64,000 nt of DNA, taken from assembly GCA_013396755.1 (NCBI GenBank), contig VWZF01005181.1, positions 1,333,257 to 1,397,256 of the forward strand, written 5' to 3'. Shown piece by piece: positions 1-12,047 of this stretch (position 1 is the stretch's first letter; each line of letters starts with the position of its first letter). The stretch is from Sclerurus mexicanus. Its lineage: Eukaryota; Chordata; Aves; Passeriformes; Furnariidae. The translations under genes and the position numbers were made by a program. Below the pieces are notes generated by a model. That model worked only from the letters and a program-made list of their open reading frames with translations. It ran no database searches and had not been told where the DNA came from.

Positions 1-3000
1 GATTTGGTTCTCTGTTACCCTGAAAGGTCAGTTCAGTTGTAATGCCAGGAACAAGTCTCATCAAGAACTACCTTGATAAAGTGAATGCTTTCATTTTCTC
101 ATTCTCCTGAGCTCATGCTTTTTATTGGTATGTTTTTGATAGTCAGCTATCAAATGCCCTGCAGATGCAAAACAGTCTTCCTGAGTCACCTCTGTTAGGA
201 GGTGCTTCCTGGTAGCTAAAATCTAGTTACGTAGAAGATTCTGCTGTACTCTGGGAAGGATTGAACAGTGCTCTAAGAAAAAGTGCTAGAAACATTCAAT
301 AAAAATAGAAGCTTAGACTTTATTAAGGTGCATATTAAGGAATGGAGATAGAGGAGTTTTTGTCAAGCTAGGTGATATTCTTGTGAGATGACATTTTATC
401 TTAGATTGTATAGAGTAAACACTTCAGCTTTCCCCTTGTGTTTTCCTAAGTAAAAACACTGATTAAATCATGTAAAATCCCAAATCCAGCAATCTTTCAG
501 TTCTTGTGCTATTTTTCACAAAGACTTGCAGCTGTAAGGACTGATATTGTTCTTATGCCAGATTCTCATACTGATGTGCAAGTCACCACTTTATACCCCT
601 TTTTCTACCCTTTGATTGTAGTTTCGCATTTGGGAACCCAATATTTTTCCTGTACAGACATTACTCTCAATCAACCATATGGCAGCGGTCCCTCATGAAA
701 AATACTCCAAACTTTCCTGCCCTCCCTCTTTTCCCCCAGAAGTAACGTTCACTTTTAAACTTAATACATGCCATTAGTGATGGATCCTTCTAATAAACTG
801 CTGTGAATGTGAGCCTGTTTACAGCATCCTTTGTGCAGCACTCTGGAGTTAATGTGTGTTAACCCCTGTTACAGAAATAACCTTTTACATTCCTATATCC
901 TATGAATGCATCAGAGCTAATGCTGTCTGAGGGATATTTTAGTGTGTCACACTTATGTTATACAGTTTTTCTGAAGTGATAAGCTTAAAAATTATCCAAT
1001 TATAAATGGAGTTAGTAGCGTCTCCCATGCTGTTGACATTCAAGGGTAGAGTTGGAGTTAGGGGGCTGTAAATATATAAGAATAATTGCAAATGCTATCA
1101 AATATATATTTTAAACCTAAGTGTTGTTATAGTGTCATTGTTATTAAACTAGAAAGTATATTCAGTACAGCTAGGTACTACATGTCGCCTAAATGTTTGA
1201 GGATCAAAAGAAATAGTTAAGATTTCCTCAAGTGCTGGCCTAATTAGAATTTTCAAGCCCTGTGGTGGCAGGGTACTTATAACTGATGCTGCTTTTCCCA
1301 TTAATCAATATCATATTTCACAGCAGAGCTTTTCTAGTCTGCCTCAGTTACAAAAAATAGTACTTTTTTCCCCCAACAACTCTGTGAATTAATTAATGCC
1401 ATTTATTCTTCTGATTCTAACCAAAGGTTGTCAGGTTCCCTTAGTGTGTGTATTGATCTGTAATATAACCTTCCATTTCCTGCATCTGCTATTAAATGGA
1501 ATAAAATTCATAATGGTTGCACTCCTGAGAAGCTGTTCACCTATCCAGTATTGTCAGGTCACCAGGGAAAGTTGCTAATACTTGAGGAGAACTTCACCGG
1601 TACATTGATGTCTTTTGTTGTTCAATTAACATTTCTAATGTGGAAGAATAGAAGATAGTATTTAATATGTCAGCCAGCCTTAAGACAACTCTGTTTCCAT
1701 TTTCTAATGCCACAACCTAATACAATGTTTATGTCCATTAGAGTTAAAATACTTTCCTTATTAGATGCCTAAGTGCATTATTCCAACAATAATAATGAAG
1801 GGCATTCAGTAAACTAAAACTAATTAATCTCCTCAGTCTCCTTTTTGTATTTATCTGATGCCAAAAGCAATATAGTTTTTTCTCTAAAGCAGATTAAAAC
1901 TAAACTGTGGATGGTGCCTCCTTCCTAAACAAAACCTGCAAAATTATCAATTTCCGTGACTACTGTTATCTCTCCTTTCAGAATGCTGCTTATTACTAAC
2001 TGGGTTTTTGTTTATGCAGTTCTCTGCCAAAAAAGTTAGCCATTATTTGCTTTATTGCCTCTAGAATGCAAGAAAGCTGCAGGGATACACAAACCAGGAC
2101 CTGCCGTTCATGCAGGAGATGAGCTTGCGTGATTTTTACATTAACATAGAAGAGACACTCCAGTATGAGACTTTTCTCAGCCCAATATTTAGGACAATTT
2201 GGGGGCACTTATATGCTCCCAGAAGGCTAAATCTTCATGAGTAAAAGGTGAAACAAATAACTTTTTCTTACTGCATCAAAACTTATTTGGAAATAGTGGA
2301 ATGGAAGAAAGAAGCCAAAGCACCCAGTGGTGTATTGCAGAAGACATTTCCCTGACCATCTATGGTTGACTTGTGCTTTTTTGATCCAATTCAGATTTCT
2401 AAGAATATTATGAAAATACTGCAAGGCAGAAAATTACAACTGAATGGGATGATTCCTAATTTTTGTCTTTAAGGATAGTTGTAAGACAAACTATTTAATT
2501 TTCTTTAGGGATTTCCCAAGGAGTCAGCCTACTCCAGGAAGCTTAATGCTAGCAAATATCCTAAAGTATTCCTCCAAATATTCTAGGGGATTTTATTCTT
2601 CTCTACACAACTTGCATCTATTCTTATGACCCTGAGTCTGTTCTGATTATCCATCCGCAAGTAAAGACAATTTCCATTATTTATGCTCTTTCTCCAATTC
2701 ACAGTCTTTCTCTGTAAGGGAATTCACTCCTGCTGATCCTGTGGCATATCGCATTTTGGAGTTCCCATGGTGAATAGGGCTGAATGGTACTGAGCACTTT
2801 CACGCACAAACACAACTTTTAATCTGTGTGGTGGCCAGGTAACTTCTTTTCTCCTCCCCTTGTCTCTTCACTACCTGCAGCTAACAGAAATTGTACTTTA
2901 ACACTCCAGAAGCTGTCATCATCAAGGTATATTCATAATATTTTTTTGCTTCAGTCTATAGGCTTGCATCTCCACCCTTCCTATATTGGGAAGGTGGACT

Positions 3001-4694
3001 TAGCTCAAGAATTCTTTCTGTTTGTGTCTGAGTGCTGTCTGCCATGGTGAACATTTATTTATTTATTTATTGAAACTTGTGAGGAGAAAGTTTCATATTT
3101 GGTTTTGATTCCTTTGCATGTTGTCTTCAAGTGTCATAATCTTTGTTAAGTGTGATGGTATGAATTACCGAGCCTTTCAACACGTGATGGAGAATGGTGA
3201 AATATAGCTTCCATCTTCCTTCCTTTTTTTCCAAAGCACTTTAAGCAAATTGGCAATCTAATTATTGATTTATAAAAGGAAAGGAATTAATACAGCCTAC
3301 CATACCGCTTGGCGGTAAGAGTATTTAAAAGTGAACTATGCTTAAATTTCATAAAAGCCTCCTCAGCAAATCAGTAGAAAAATATTGATCTTGAAATAAG
3401 TATGTGAATTCTAATTGTGTTTTGTCTATCCACTGGAGGACCATTACTTTATTTAGCTGGAGTTCATTCTTTACTTTTATAGTCTTGGTGTGTTGTCTAT
3501 GAAAACTACCTTTATGTTTGAGCAAGGCTTGTAACCACCGAGTTTTGCTGATCTTTTCAAAAGAAAGTATCGACATGTGAGAGCTAAAGAGAGGCTTTTA
3601 AGATCAAGTTACCATCACCGAAAGTCTCAGCAACTCGTAACTAGGGTTCCTGGTACACAGCTGTCTGTTAAGTGGGTAAGTCAGATGCCAAGTACAATAA
3701 TTGCTTCTTGCTGTACTTCAGACTCACAAATCAATTCATTCTGATTATAAACCACCATCTTCATAATGTACAGTGTAATTACATATATATTTTAATCTTG
3801 GTAAACCACATATATGTGTAGGTTAATCCTGCTACTTTGACAAGTGGGTTTTGACTGGTAAAATGGAATAGTCTCAGCTACTTTTTAAGTTTTTGAATAT
3901 CTGATCTGGCCATTCCTGCATTAGAAGATTTTGAAAAAGAGAGAAAGAAAAGAGGCTCTAATGATCACACAACTCTGCAGCATTCAAAGGCAAGAGAAAA
4001 GAAAAAACAGGGAATCTGAATGTTTGACTATGGTTTTGTAATCAGTAGTTTTGAAAATAAAATTTTAAAATTCACTTTTTTGTTTAGATTAGAAATTCAA
4101 ATCAAAAGTTAGCTTAAACATTCGCTTTGTAAATAAATATCTTTTGACAGAAACCTGTTTCAGTCTGAACTAATAGAAGCAGCTTTAGAGAATGTAACAG
4201 AGGAATATTTCAACACTGAGGTGATACTGGAATGTACAGATTTAAGTTTTTTAGTTTTCTATTATTGTATATTTAGTTGAAGTAGAAGTTTCTTACTGTT
4301 TACTATGTTTATAGTTAATATATAATTGGGCTTTGCTTTTACCAAGCTATAGAGCCTTTTGAAATTAGCTCTGCAGTACAGACATTAGTAATTTTTCAGC
4401 TGCCTCTAGTCTAGCACTGTGTGGGCATGAGGTGTCCTCAGGGAGAGCTTATCCAAGTTCTGGTGGGGAGAAATAGTTTTCTTTGCTTTTGGTTTCTTTT
4501 AATCTACACAGTGATACATGAGGAGCACATAAGGGGACAGTGAATTGTTACGTGGGCTCTGGGTACCCCATAAAAGGCCCTACCTGAGCTTGCCCCAGAA
4601 ACAGTAGTGTCATCCTAGAGCAATGGGTCACTTGAGTGCAGTGTGGCGACAGCAGTTATTGCTCCTAGAGAGTACACAGACTGCAGTTGCGTGT
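1..4694. other. Non-coding stretch, no gene seen
   Basis: AT-rich unique sequence. The open frames here are short (under 80 codons), occur on both strands, and show no domain, signal peptide or paired splice signals that I could support. The only simple repeat of note is a short (ATTT)n run near 3053-3071. I could not identify a transposon in this stretch by eye, although very old degraded copies would be missed without a repeat library. Confidence 0.6.
3053..3071. repeat. (ATTT)n microsatellite
   Basis: Four full ATTT units plus a partial one in a row, directly after an ATGGTGAAC segment. It is short and uninterrupted. No function is implied. Confidence 0.8.
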
Positions 4695-4930
4695 CGGTCT
4701 CTTCTTCCAAGGAGCAAGTGATAGGACCAGAGGAAATGGCCTCAAGTTGCTTCATGGCAGGTTTAGATTAGCTATTAGCTTCACCAAAAGGGTTGTCGAG
4801 GATTGGCTGCCCAGGGAGAGCGTCTGTCACCATCCCTGGGGGTATTTAAAAGACATGCGGACGTGGTGCTTAGGGATGTGGTTTAGTGGTGGACTTAGCA
4901 GTGTTAGGTTTGTGGTTGGCTTTGATGATC
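4695..4930 (+). mobile_element. CR1 LINE 3' end, plus strand (left part)
   Basis: This is the 3' terminal part of a CR1 non-LTR retrotransposon read on the plus strand. Recognisable blocks, in order, are GGTCTCTTCTTCCAAGGAGC, AAGTGATAGGACCAGAGGAA, the GGCTGCCCAGGGAGAG block, CACCATCCCTGG, and GTGGTTTAGTGGTGGACTTA running into TTGATGATC. This order matches the CR1 3' region as I know it from birds. The copy is severely 5' truncated, as is usual for CR1. It stops at TTGATGATC, where intact copies go on to the last ~40 bases and the octamer tail. Those missing bases appear at 5628-5669, so the element is interrupted by a second CR1. The open frame at 4687-4962 lies over this repeat and is not a gene. 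Confidence 0.85.
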
Positions 4931-5026
4931 ATAGAATAATGTGGGTTGGAAGAGACCTTTAGAGGTCACCTAGCCCAAACCCTCTGCGGTAAGGAAGGAC
5001 ACCAACTAGATCAGAGCCCTGTCCAA
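4755..5026. repeat. Assembly-type direct duplicate, copy A1
   Basis: This 272-bp segment is repeated at 5028-5299, immediately after the single N at 5027. I see one difference, a T in the GGGGGTATTT stretch that reads G in the second copy. A near-exact direct repeat that begins and ends at a single-N gap is the signature of an unmerged contig overlap and not of a biological duplication. Confidence 0.8.
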
Positions 5027-5027
5027 N
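5027..5027. other. Single-N gap
   Basis: One ambiguous base lies between GTCCAA and TGGCAGG, at the seam of the 272-bp repeat. It is treated here as a contig join. Confidence 0.9.
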
Positions 5028-5425
5028 TGGCAGGTTTAGATTAGCTATTAGCTTCACCAAAAGGGTTGTCGAGGATTGGCTGCCCAGGGAGAGCGTCTGT
5101 CACCATCCCTGGGGGGATTTAAAAGACATGCGGACGTGGTGCTTAGGGATGTGGTTTAGTGGTGGACTTAGCAGTGTTAGGTTTGTGGTTGGCTTTGATG
5201 ATCATAGAATAATGTGGGTTGGAAGAGACCTTTAGAGGTCACCTAGCCCAAACCCTCTGCGGTAAGGAAGGACACCAACTAGATCAGAGCCCTGTCCAAC
5301 CTGATTCTAAATGTTTCCAGGAATGAGGTATCTACTATATCTCTGAGCTACCTGTGTTGGTATTTCACTATGCTAATTGTAGGGAAAAGGGTCTTTTACA
5401 GCCTGAATGGCTCCATGATTCTGTG

Positions 5426-5426
5426 N
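5426..5426. other. Single-N gap
   Basis: One ambiguous base lies between GATTCTGTG and TTGTGGTTGG, at the seam of the 243-bp repeat. It is treated here as a contig join. Confidence 0.9.
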
Positions 5427-5627
5427 TTGTGGTTGGCTTTGATGATCATAGAATAATGTGGGTTGGAAGAGACCTTTAGAGGTCACCTAGCCCAAACCCT
5501 CTGCGGTAAGGAAGGACACCAACTAGATCAGAGCCCTGTCCAACCTGATTCTAAATGTTTCCAGGAATGAGGTATCTACTATATCTCTGAGCTACCTGTG
5601 TTGGTATTTCACTATGCTAATTGTAGG

Positions 5628-5669
5628 GAAAAGGGTCTTTTACAGCCTGAATGGCTCCATGATTCTGTG
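5628..5669 (+). mobile_element. CR1 LINE tail, plus strand (right part of split element)
   Basis: GGAAAAGGGTCTTTTACAGC followed by CTGAATGGCTCCATGATTCT and GTG reads as the last segment of a plus-strand CR1, normally of the form AAAGGTCTTTTCCAACC...GATTCTGTG. It continues logically from TTGATGATC at 4930. Together with 4695-4930 it makes one CR1 3' end split by the minus-strand insertion. A second copy of this tail at about 5384-5425 is part of the assembly duplication. Confidence 0.7.
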
Positions 5670-8600
5670 AACACGACTGACATCTTACTGAGCTATGTCT
5701 GCTCTGGTGTGCAAGAAATGCACATTTTTGCAACTTGTATCTGGATTTTATACTGTGTTTGCATTTCCTAAAATGTGTGATGCAGCCTAATCTAAACAAG
5801 CTGCAAACAATGAGTAGTTGTTGGGCTGAACTCCAGTTCTTTAGTTTAACACTTAATTGATGTTTTCCTGACTAAAGACTGAATAATGTCTGTGTACATA
5901 CTGAAGAAATACTTTCCCCAAACCCAAATTATGTTGGGTAATTTAGTTGCATTAAAATTTAGCCTGATGAACAAGTTACTGCAGGGTAAAGAATACTCAA
6001 ATTACTCTGCAATAAAATTCAGTAGGGATTTAGTAACAGATCTAGTAACAGTTAGAATCTCATTTTATGTTGACAGTTTTGGAAAAGTTCAGCTGCAGTT
6101 GGAGAAATCTTTATATCACATGGAGAGAAGACTTTCGTAATAAAAAGCTAACAATTCAGCATCAGTCAGCGCTGTTTCACAGTGAACCTACTCAGAAAAC
6201 CTCTCTATATTAGGGAGGGAGAGAGTATCTGGGTATTTACATTTACTGATCTGGAGGAAAACAGCTTAGTTCATTACTAGGAATAACAACTAGAAAAGAA
6301 TAATGTGTAGCTGACACCACTACTGTTCCTTCTGGCATTTGTCTTTACTTTTCTGTGCTTATAATTTCAATTGCAGCTCTGAAACACAATTTGGAGATTC
6401 AGTCAAGGGCAATAAAATGAAAATGGAAGACGGAATTTTTTTTTCCCTTGCGTGCCTGTCATAAATACTTCAGCAGTTTTAGTTGGGTTCTTCATGTCAT
6501 GAAACTGAAATCTTTATGGAAATGTATTTTCATTTTTAACATCCAAAATTAATATTGGGATCCAATTATGTTGAACAGCACATGAATATAAATCTTGCCT
6601 TGGAAAACCTTAAAACTTGATGAGCAAATTAACAAGTGAGGGCACTGAGGGAAAATATTATCCTCGTTTTAAAGAGGAACAATTGGCACATTAGGAGTAA
6701 AGTGTTTTTGCCAAAGCCACACTACAGGGCTGGATGACAAAAAAATTGATGTTCTGTTTCCTCTAGCAGCAAAAGCAGCTCTCAGTGTGGTTTTATTGTT
6801 AGCTTTTCTCCACTGCTGTTTTTCAGATTTGTATTTTGTACTGAGATTATTTGTCTGCTCACAGTCTGTCCTCAAAGTAAGTTGCAGCAGCACCCACAGA
6901 AGACACAGCAAATTGCGATAAAAGAAAGTAAAACAGTTGTCTGACAAATTTGAGATTTGAAACATTCTTTGAATGATTTTGGCCCTGAGGGCTTGGGGAC
7001 TTAGTGTGTCAGTCTCGGTCCCAGTCCAGTGCCTGGCCATGAGCTATCATTCCTGTTTAGGAGGTATAAGGAGCTCAGAAATCTCTGCTAAATGCAATTA
7101 TTGAATACTCAAGCGGGTGCTGAAAAGAGTAATCATTTTCCTACAAACAGTTGTTTGAAAACTTACTATTGTATTGCTATGAAAAAACATCTAGAGTTTA
7201 CTCTTAAAATGAAACATTGCAGTGACCGAAAGAATCATTCAAAAAAGAAAATGGAGGAACGGTGGGTGGACTTGAATGCTTTTTCTAAAGTTATACAAGG
7301 TTTGCGTGTTTTTTTTATTTTATTCCTTTTATGGTACAGCATCTTTCAAAACAAAACAAAGCCCCCCAGACAGTAGGAACCCAGAAACATGCAAATGGAT
7401 AGTTTTAGGATGCTGATGGGAATACTGCCAGCAAGGTAAAAAGAAATATTTAAAAAGTGCCAAACATGCAGACCTGTCATCCTTTGCCTTAATGGGCACT
7501 TACAAATGTGCTACTTGCAAGAGAGGTTCTTCCACAATATGATTGTGGTTATAAAACAAACAGCATGGTCAATAATATGATCTAATCTGATTGAAGAGGT
7601 CAGTTAGAAAATTATTACCCACTTTACAACCCATTAACATCAAACCCACATTACAGGAATGTATGTGATAGATTAAAAACTTGCTTACTTAAGGCAAGAA
7701 GGTCTAAATAAACTCCATTATAAATGTTTTTTTATATTTGAAGCAAAAAGAATTACCCCCTTGGTGACTGGAATGCAAGGGGGAGAGTCAGAACAAGTTG
7801 CTGAGTTTAGCTTTTTAATCTCTTTGTCTGAATCCTATTTAGTAGATGTTTGGGGAAGTGGAAAAGGCATTTTTGGATGATTAGCTTCTGCTTTGTGATT
7901 GACACACTGAGGAAGCTGCAAGAAAGCAATTCAAGGGAAATTGAAGCTGTTGAATGGAGTTACTGGAATTAAGGAGAAAAAAGAAAAGCTTTGCTTGATA
8001 CGATGCAAATTATTTGCTGTATCGGGAGAGACCCAATGACCCTTCTAATCTTGTATCCTGCCCGTGATGTTGATTTATACCAGATGCTTCAAATGAAGAT
8101 ATAAATCCCCATAATACATTTACCTGTAATTGTATAATAGTGTGCAAGGAGGGTGTGTGTTTTCTTGACACCAGCCCGTGATCAGCATATGCCCTGTAAT
8201 GTATGTACTGAAAGCTTCTACCTTTATTCCTAGCTGACAAAGTTGCAAATGTTTATGGCTGTCCTATAAATTAATGCAGGTGGAAGGCTAAGCCTGTTGT
8301 TTGGCAAACTGCTCATGCTCACTGAGTAGCCTGAATGGTACCTAGTAAAATCTATGGCAATTTCCACGGGATGTTGTGTCACCACTATAGGAGGAAATTC
8401 TGTTTGGCTCTGTAGTGCCCTTTAACCAGTAATACCACAGGAAGATGGTAACAGACTTCTTGCACTAGTTTCTGAGCAATTATGCAGATTCTACATGTGT
8501 CTATATCACCTGCTGATTAGTTTTATCCAATTCAAGGTGTTATGTGATCAGCTCCTTTCTCTTTTCAACTGGCTTAGCTAGATGCCGACATACCTTTTAG

Positions 8601-11600
8601 GTGTATTGTCTGATATCCTGGGTTGCCTTAGGTTTATTTCCCTGGGTAATTCTGTATAAATGTCAGATGCAAGCTTCTAAAGGAAATCTCTGTGGCTGTG
8701 TTTGCCTCCAAAGTCCCTGGGAACAAGGTGAGTTGGAAGGCAACACTGAGTCTGTTCCCCTTTGTTTCTAATATCCCAATCCATGCATCCTCTCCTGTGG
8801 TAAATATTGCACCTAGTGACAGGTATGTTTCATGTACCAGTGCTGAGATTGTCCTGCGTACTTTACACTTCATCATTGAGTTAGTTGTATTAAATTGGTG
8901 ATCATAACCTTAGTACCTCCTCTGTTGTCTGCACAGCTTCTGTAGGAGGTCCTGGAACTTGAGAGCGATTTGTGACAACGGGCCTTGCTGTGAATGTGAG
9001 AATACTGCATTTGTGTGCTGTAGTCAGGATGGTAAAGAGAGAACAATGAAGGCTGGGTTGGAACAGCCCTGCAGAAACGCCTGAAGCCCTTCTTCATCAG
9101 AGCAATGAACAGACATTAGGTCATGGGGGGCAACGTGCACAGAGGCATCTCTTGCTCCGCTGGTATTACAGTGTTTGTGTCACTATAGTTTCCCCTGTCC
9201 CCGTCTCCAGGCTGGAAGCAGCTTTTCTGCAAGATCAATTGCTTCTGTACCGCAGTGCTTCTGGGCACAGATCAGGCTGTTGTACCTCTGCCTTTAATGT
9301 AGGGTGGTCTGTGGAGGTTTGTACTGCCAGTGATTGAACATTTCCAGGCTGGACAAGGCGATGCTACTGGCTTGTTTACATCTGGCACAGAGCCTGTGAA
9401 GCTTGGGGGGAATCTTCATGCCAGTATTTCTCCCTGACATTCCTATCTGCCTGTATTGCTCTGACTCAAAGGCATTTACAGGTGACCTGACTGCTTGCCA
9501 GGAAACACTTATCTCCTCAGTAGCTGCAACATGACAGTGGAATGGGCTTTTTGGCTGCCTGAGGAGGAACTGGATACCCATCAAGACCAGACTTAAGAGT
9601 GACACAAGGTTTGCGAGCTGGATCATATTTGCCTGCCATATCCATCATAACATCTGTGAGGCTAAAGCCAAAGGCAGGCAGGATGACCCACACCGTACAG
9701 CTGCAGGAATCATAAAGTCAATTCCATGTGGGAAACCCCAACTGGAGTCCTTTATGCAAAACACATTACTGTGTGTTCACTGCTTCAGTGATGTGGTTTC
9801 CAAGCTGGTTTGTTACTTTTTTTTTTTTTTAGTGATAAAGAGGAGGAAGAAAACATTTTATTGTATTTCTGTTAGTGTTTCTTCTAAAGTGCTGTATCCT
9901 TTGTCACCTCCATGCTCTGACTGGATGCCTGGCTGGCTGTGCCAGACCAAACCATAAACCATGGGCAACATGTCAGGTTCTCTTTCAGTAAGTTTCCCTT
10001 TCATACTCTTTTGCTCCTTCATCTTTCTCCAGGTATGGAGTGATTTATGCCAACTGATATAGCTATAAATGAGAAATGTTTCTACATGCTGAGGTAAAAG
10101 CAATGGTGCAAAGCTATATTAGTAGCAGTAAAAGTAAACACAAAGAAGCAGTGAAAGTAGTTGTCGGCCATTGCACAGGTATGGTTTTAATTGCTGTAAA
10201 GTTAAACATTTAAAATAAGAACAAGTAGTTAATTACTGACAGTTTTTGACAAAGTAGTATATAGTAGACATAGTAATGCAGCTGTGCTTATGTTAAGGCT
10301 GTATCGGCAGTATTATAGAAACAAAAAATCAAAGTAGGGGTGCTGGTGGCTTCCATCTGCTGAAAAGTAAGAGATGATGAAGAGAAGGAAAAAACCCCAT
10401 CTTCAGAGCAGCATAGGTGACCTTTCTCGTGAAAACCAGTTTGGTATGATAAAGGGTGTGAATTAAGTAGCTTTGAAGCACAAAATAGATGAGGGGAATT
10501 GGTGCTGATAAAAAACCATGTTCCTTAACAATATACTGTATTTGTTTAAGAGTAAATGAAAACATAGCGTGAAAAGGTTCCTAAACAAGTTATTTAGTCA
10601 CTGATCCACCATGGAGACATCTGGGGCTTTTTCATAGGGGTACTGAAGTTTAATAGAGCTCACTAGTACTTCTATTTCTTTGTGAATGCAAACTATACAG
10701 CAGGAAAAAATTGATTTTATGCTGTAGGATTCACTTTGGTCATGAATCTGAAATCTCTCAAGTGCAGGGAAAAATGACAATCAGGGCATCCTAGCTGATC
10801 CAACATGTTTCTTTTATCACTGGTTAGTTTTCATCATGAAGACTTCATTGGCTCTAGCTTTTTTTCAGTGTCAGAAAGGGAAGTGATGGAAGTATAACCA
10901 GGACGTATTTAGATAAGGAGGACAGTAATGTCACTGATAACAGGGCAGAGGTAGCTGCTGTGGACATTGTGCCTTGTCTGTGGCCGAGTCCATCTGCACT
11001 GGATGTAAGCGAGAACGAGCACAAAGCCATGGCCTTCGTTAGATCAGTACGCAGGATTTTAATTTAAAAAAAAATATATGTTTTATCTTAGTTGGTTTGA
11101 ACTATTGTGGATTCATATACGTTTTAGTTAGATAACTTGAAGTTTTGGAAAGGACACTGGTTCAATATGACTGAATTTCTTCATCTATTCTTATGAATGA
11201 TGTAGACAGAATGTGAGTAGAAATAAGCTGAAATAGTAAGGAGGAATGCTGGTGCAGAAGCAAATAAATGTTTTTGTATTACTTGTCCTATTTAAACCTC
11301 ATGGTATCTGAAGGAGATGTGAATTGAGTATTTAACAGACTATTTTTGTTGGATTAATATTGATTTTGTAAAGTTCATTTTATGTAATTGCCTTGACCTT
11401 GTACTTGAGGGGCTGGAGTCACTCATATTCTTTTCTGAATATTGGAATTGTCTTGGTTTCAATGTGATGTAAAAAGTTAAAACTAACATCTTGAACATGA
11501 CTGTTAGTACAAAAAAAAGTACTATCATCTCTAGTCAGTTCTTCAATTGCTTTATACTGTGGAGATGGTTCAGCACTATCAAGTTTAGCTCTGTATATAG

Positions 11601-11990
11601 ATCTGAAATAATAGTGAAGTTAAAAACAAGCAAAATGTGGTTTTGCATTCTAAAGTATTTAGAAAAGATTTAAGATGATGGTGTCTCACGAACCTTGAAC
11701 GATTACACTTTCTGTTAAAGGTTTCATTTTGCTATTTCTGTACACTTTGTTGAGGCCTGCTATGAGGGGAAAGGAAGCTGTGATTCATGGGGAGATTTTA
11801 CCCACTTTTTTGGGGGTAGTAATTTTCTGCCTTTGTGGAAATAAACATGAAGACAGCTATGAATATACATGCAAGAAGATGGCATGAATTTTGTTTTGTG
11901 GGGAATGAAGTTAGGCACACAATCAGAGGAAGAAAGGATGGTGCCTTGAGTTAGTGATGAGGTAAGAAGTGTAGACACAGGTTCAAAAAT

Positions 11991-12047
11991 ACCTAATTAA
12001 TTAAAATTAAAGTTACAAAGGACCTAATTAGCAGTTAGATTAATTTT
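11991..12047. promoter_or_regulatory. Cluster of homeodomain-type TAAT cores
   Basis: CCTAATTAATTAAAATTAA and, after 10 bases, GACCTAATTAGC and then GATTAATTTT put at least five TAAT/ATTA cores in about 57 bases, with CCTAATTA occurring twice. TAAT is the core of most homeodomain binding sites. In AT-rich DNA such clusters also arise by chance, so this is only a possible site cluster. Confidence 0.2.

Larger units (their letters stand above)
4931..5627 (-). mobile_element. CR1 LINE 3' end, minus strand, inserted in another CR1
   Basis: From ATAGAATAATGTGGGTTGG onward the sequence is the reverse complement of a CR1 3' end: reversed tail octamer, then GGGTTGGAAGAGACC, TAGAGGTCACC, AGAGCCCTGTCC and TTCCAGGAATGAGG. 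The unit itself is only about 180 bp, seen without interruption at 5448-5627. The larger span arises because two single-N joins (5027, 5426) repeat the locus. It sits inside the plus-strand CR1, whose tail resumes at 5628. No target-site duplication is obvious, which is normal for CR1. Confidence 0.8.
5183..5669. repeat. Assembly-type direct duplicate, copies B1 and B2
   Basis: 5183-5425 is repeated at 5427-5669 across the single N at 5426. The two 243-bp copies look identical. Combined with the 5027 join, the same CR1 locus is written almost three times. The shortest consistent reading is a single locus with the two extra partial copies removed. Confidence 0.8.

Noticed and set aside
4687..4962. 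91-codon plus-strand open frame
   Set aside because: It lies over the CR1 3' region, which is non-coding repeat sequence.
6669..7040. 123-codon minus-strand open frame
   Set aside because: No family resemblance, and flanking sequence lacks convincing splice sites.
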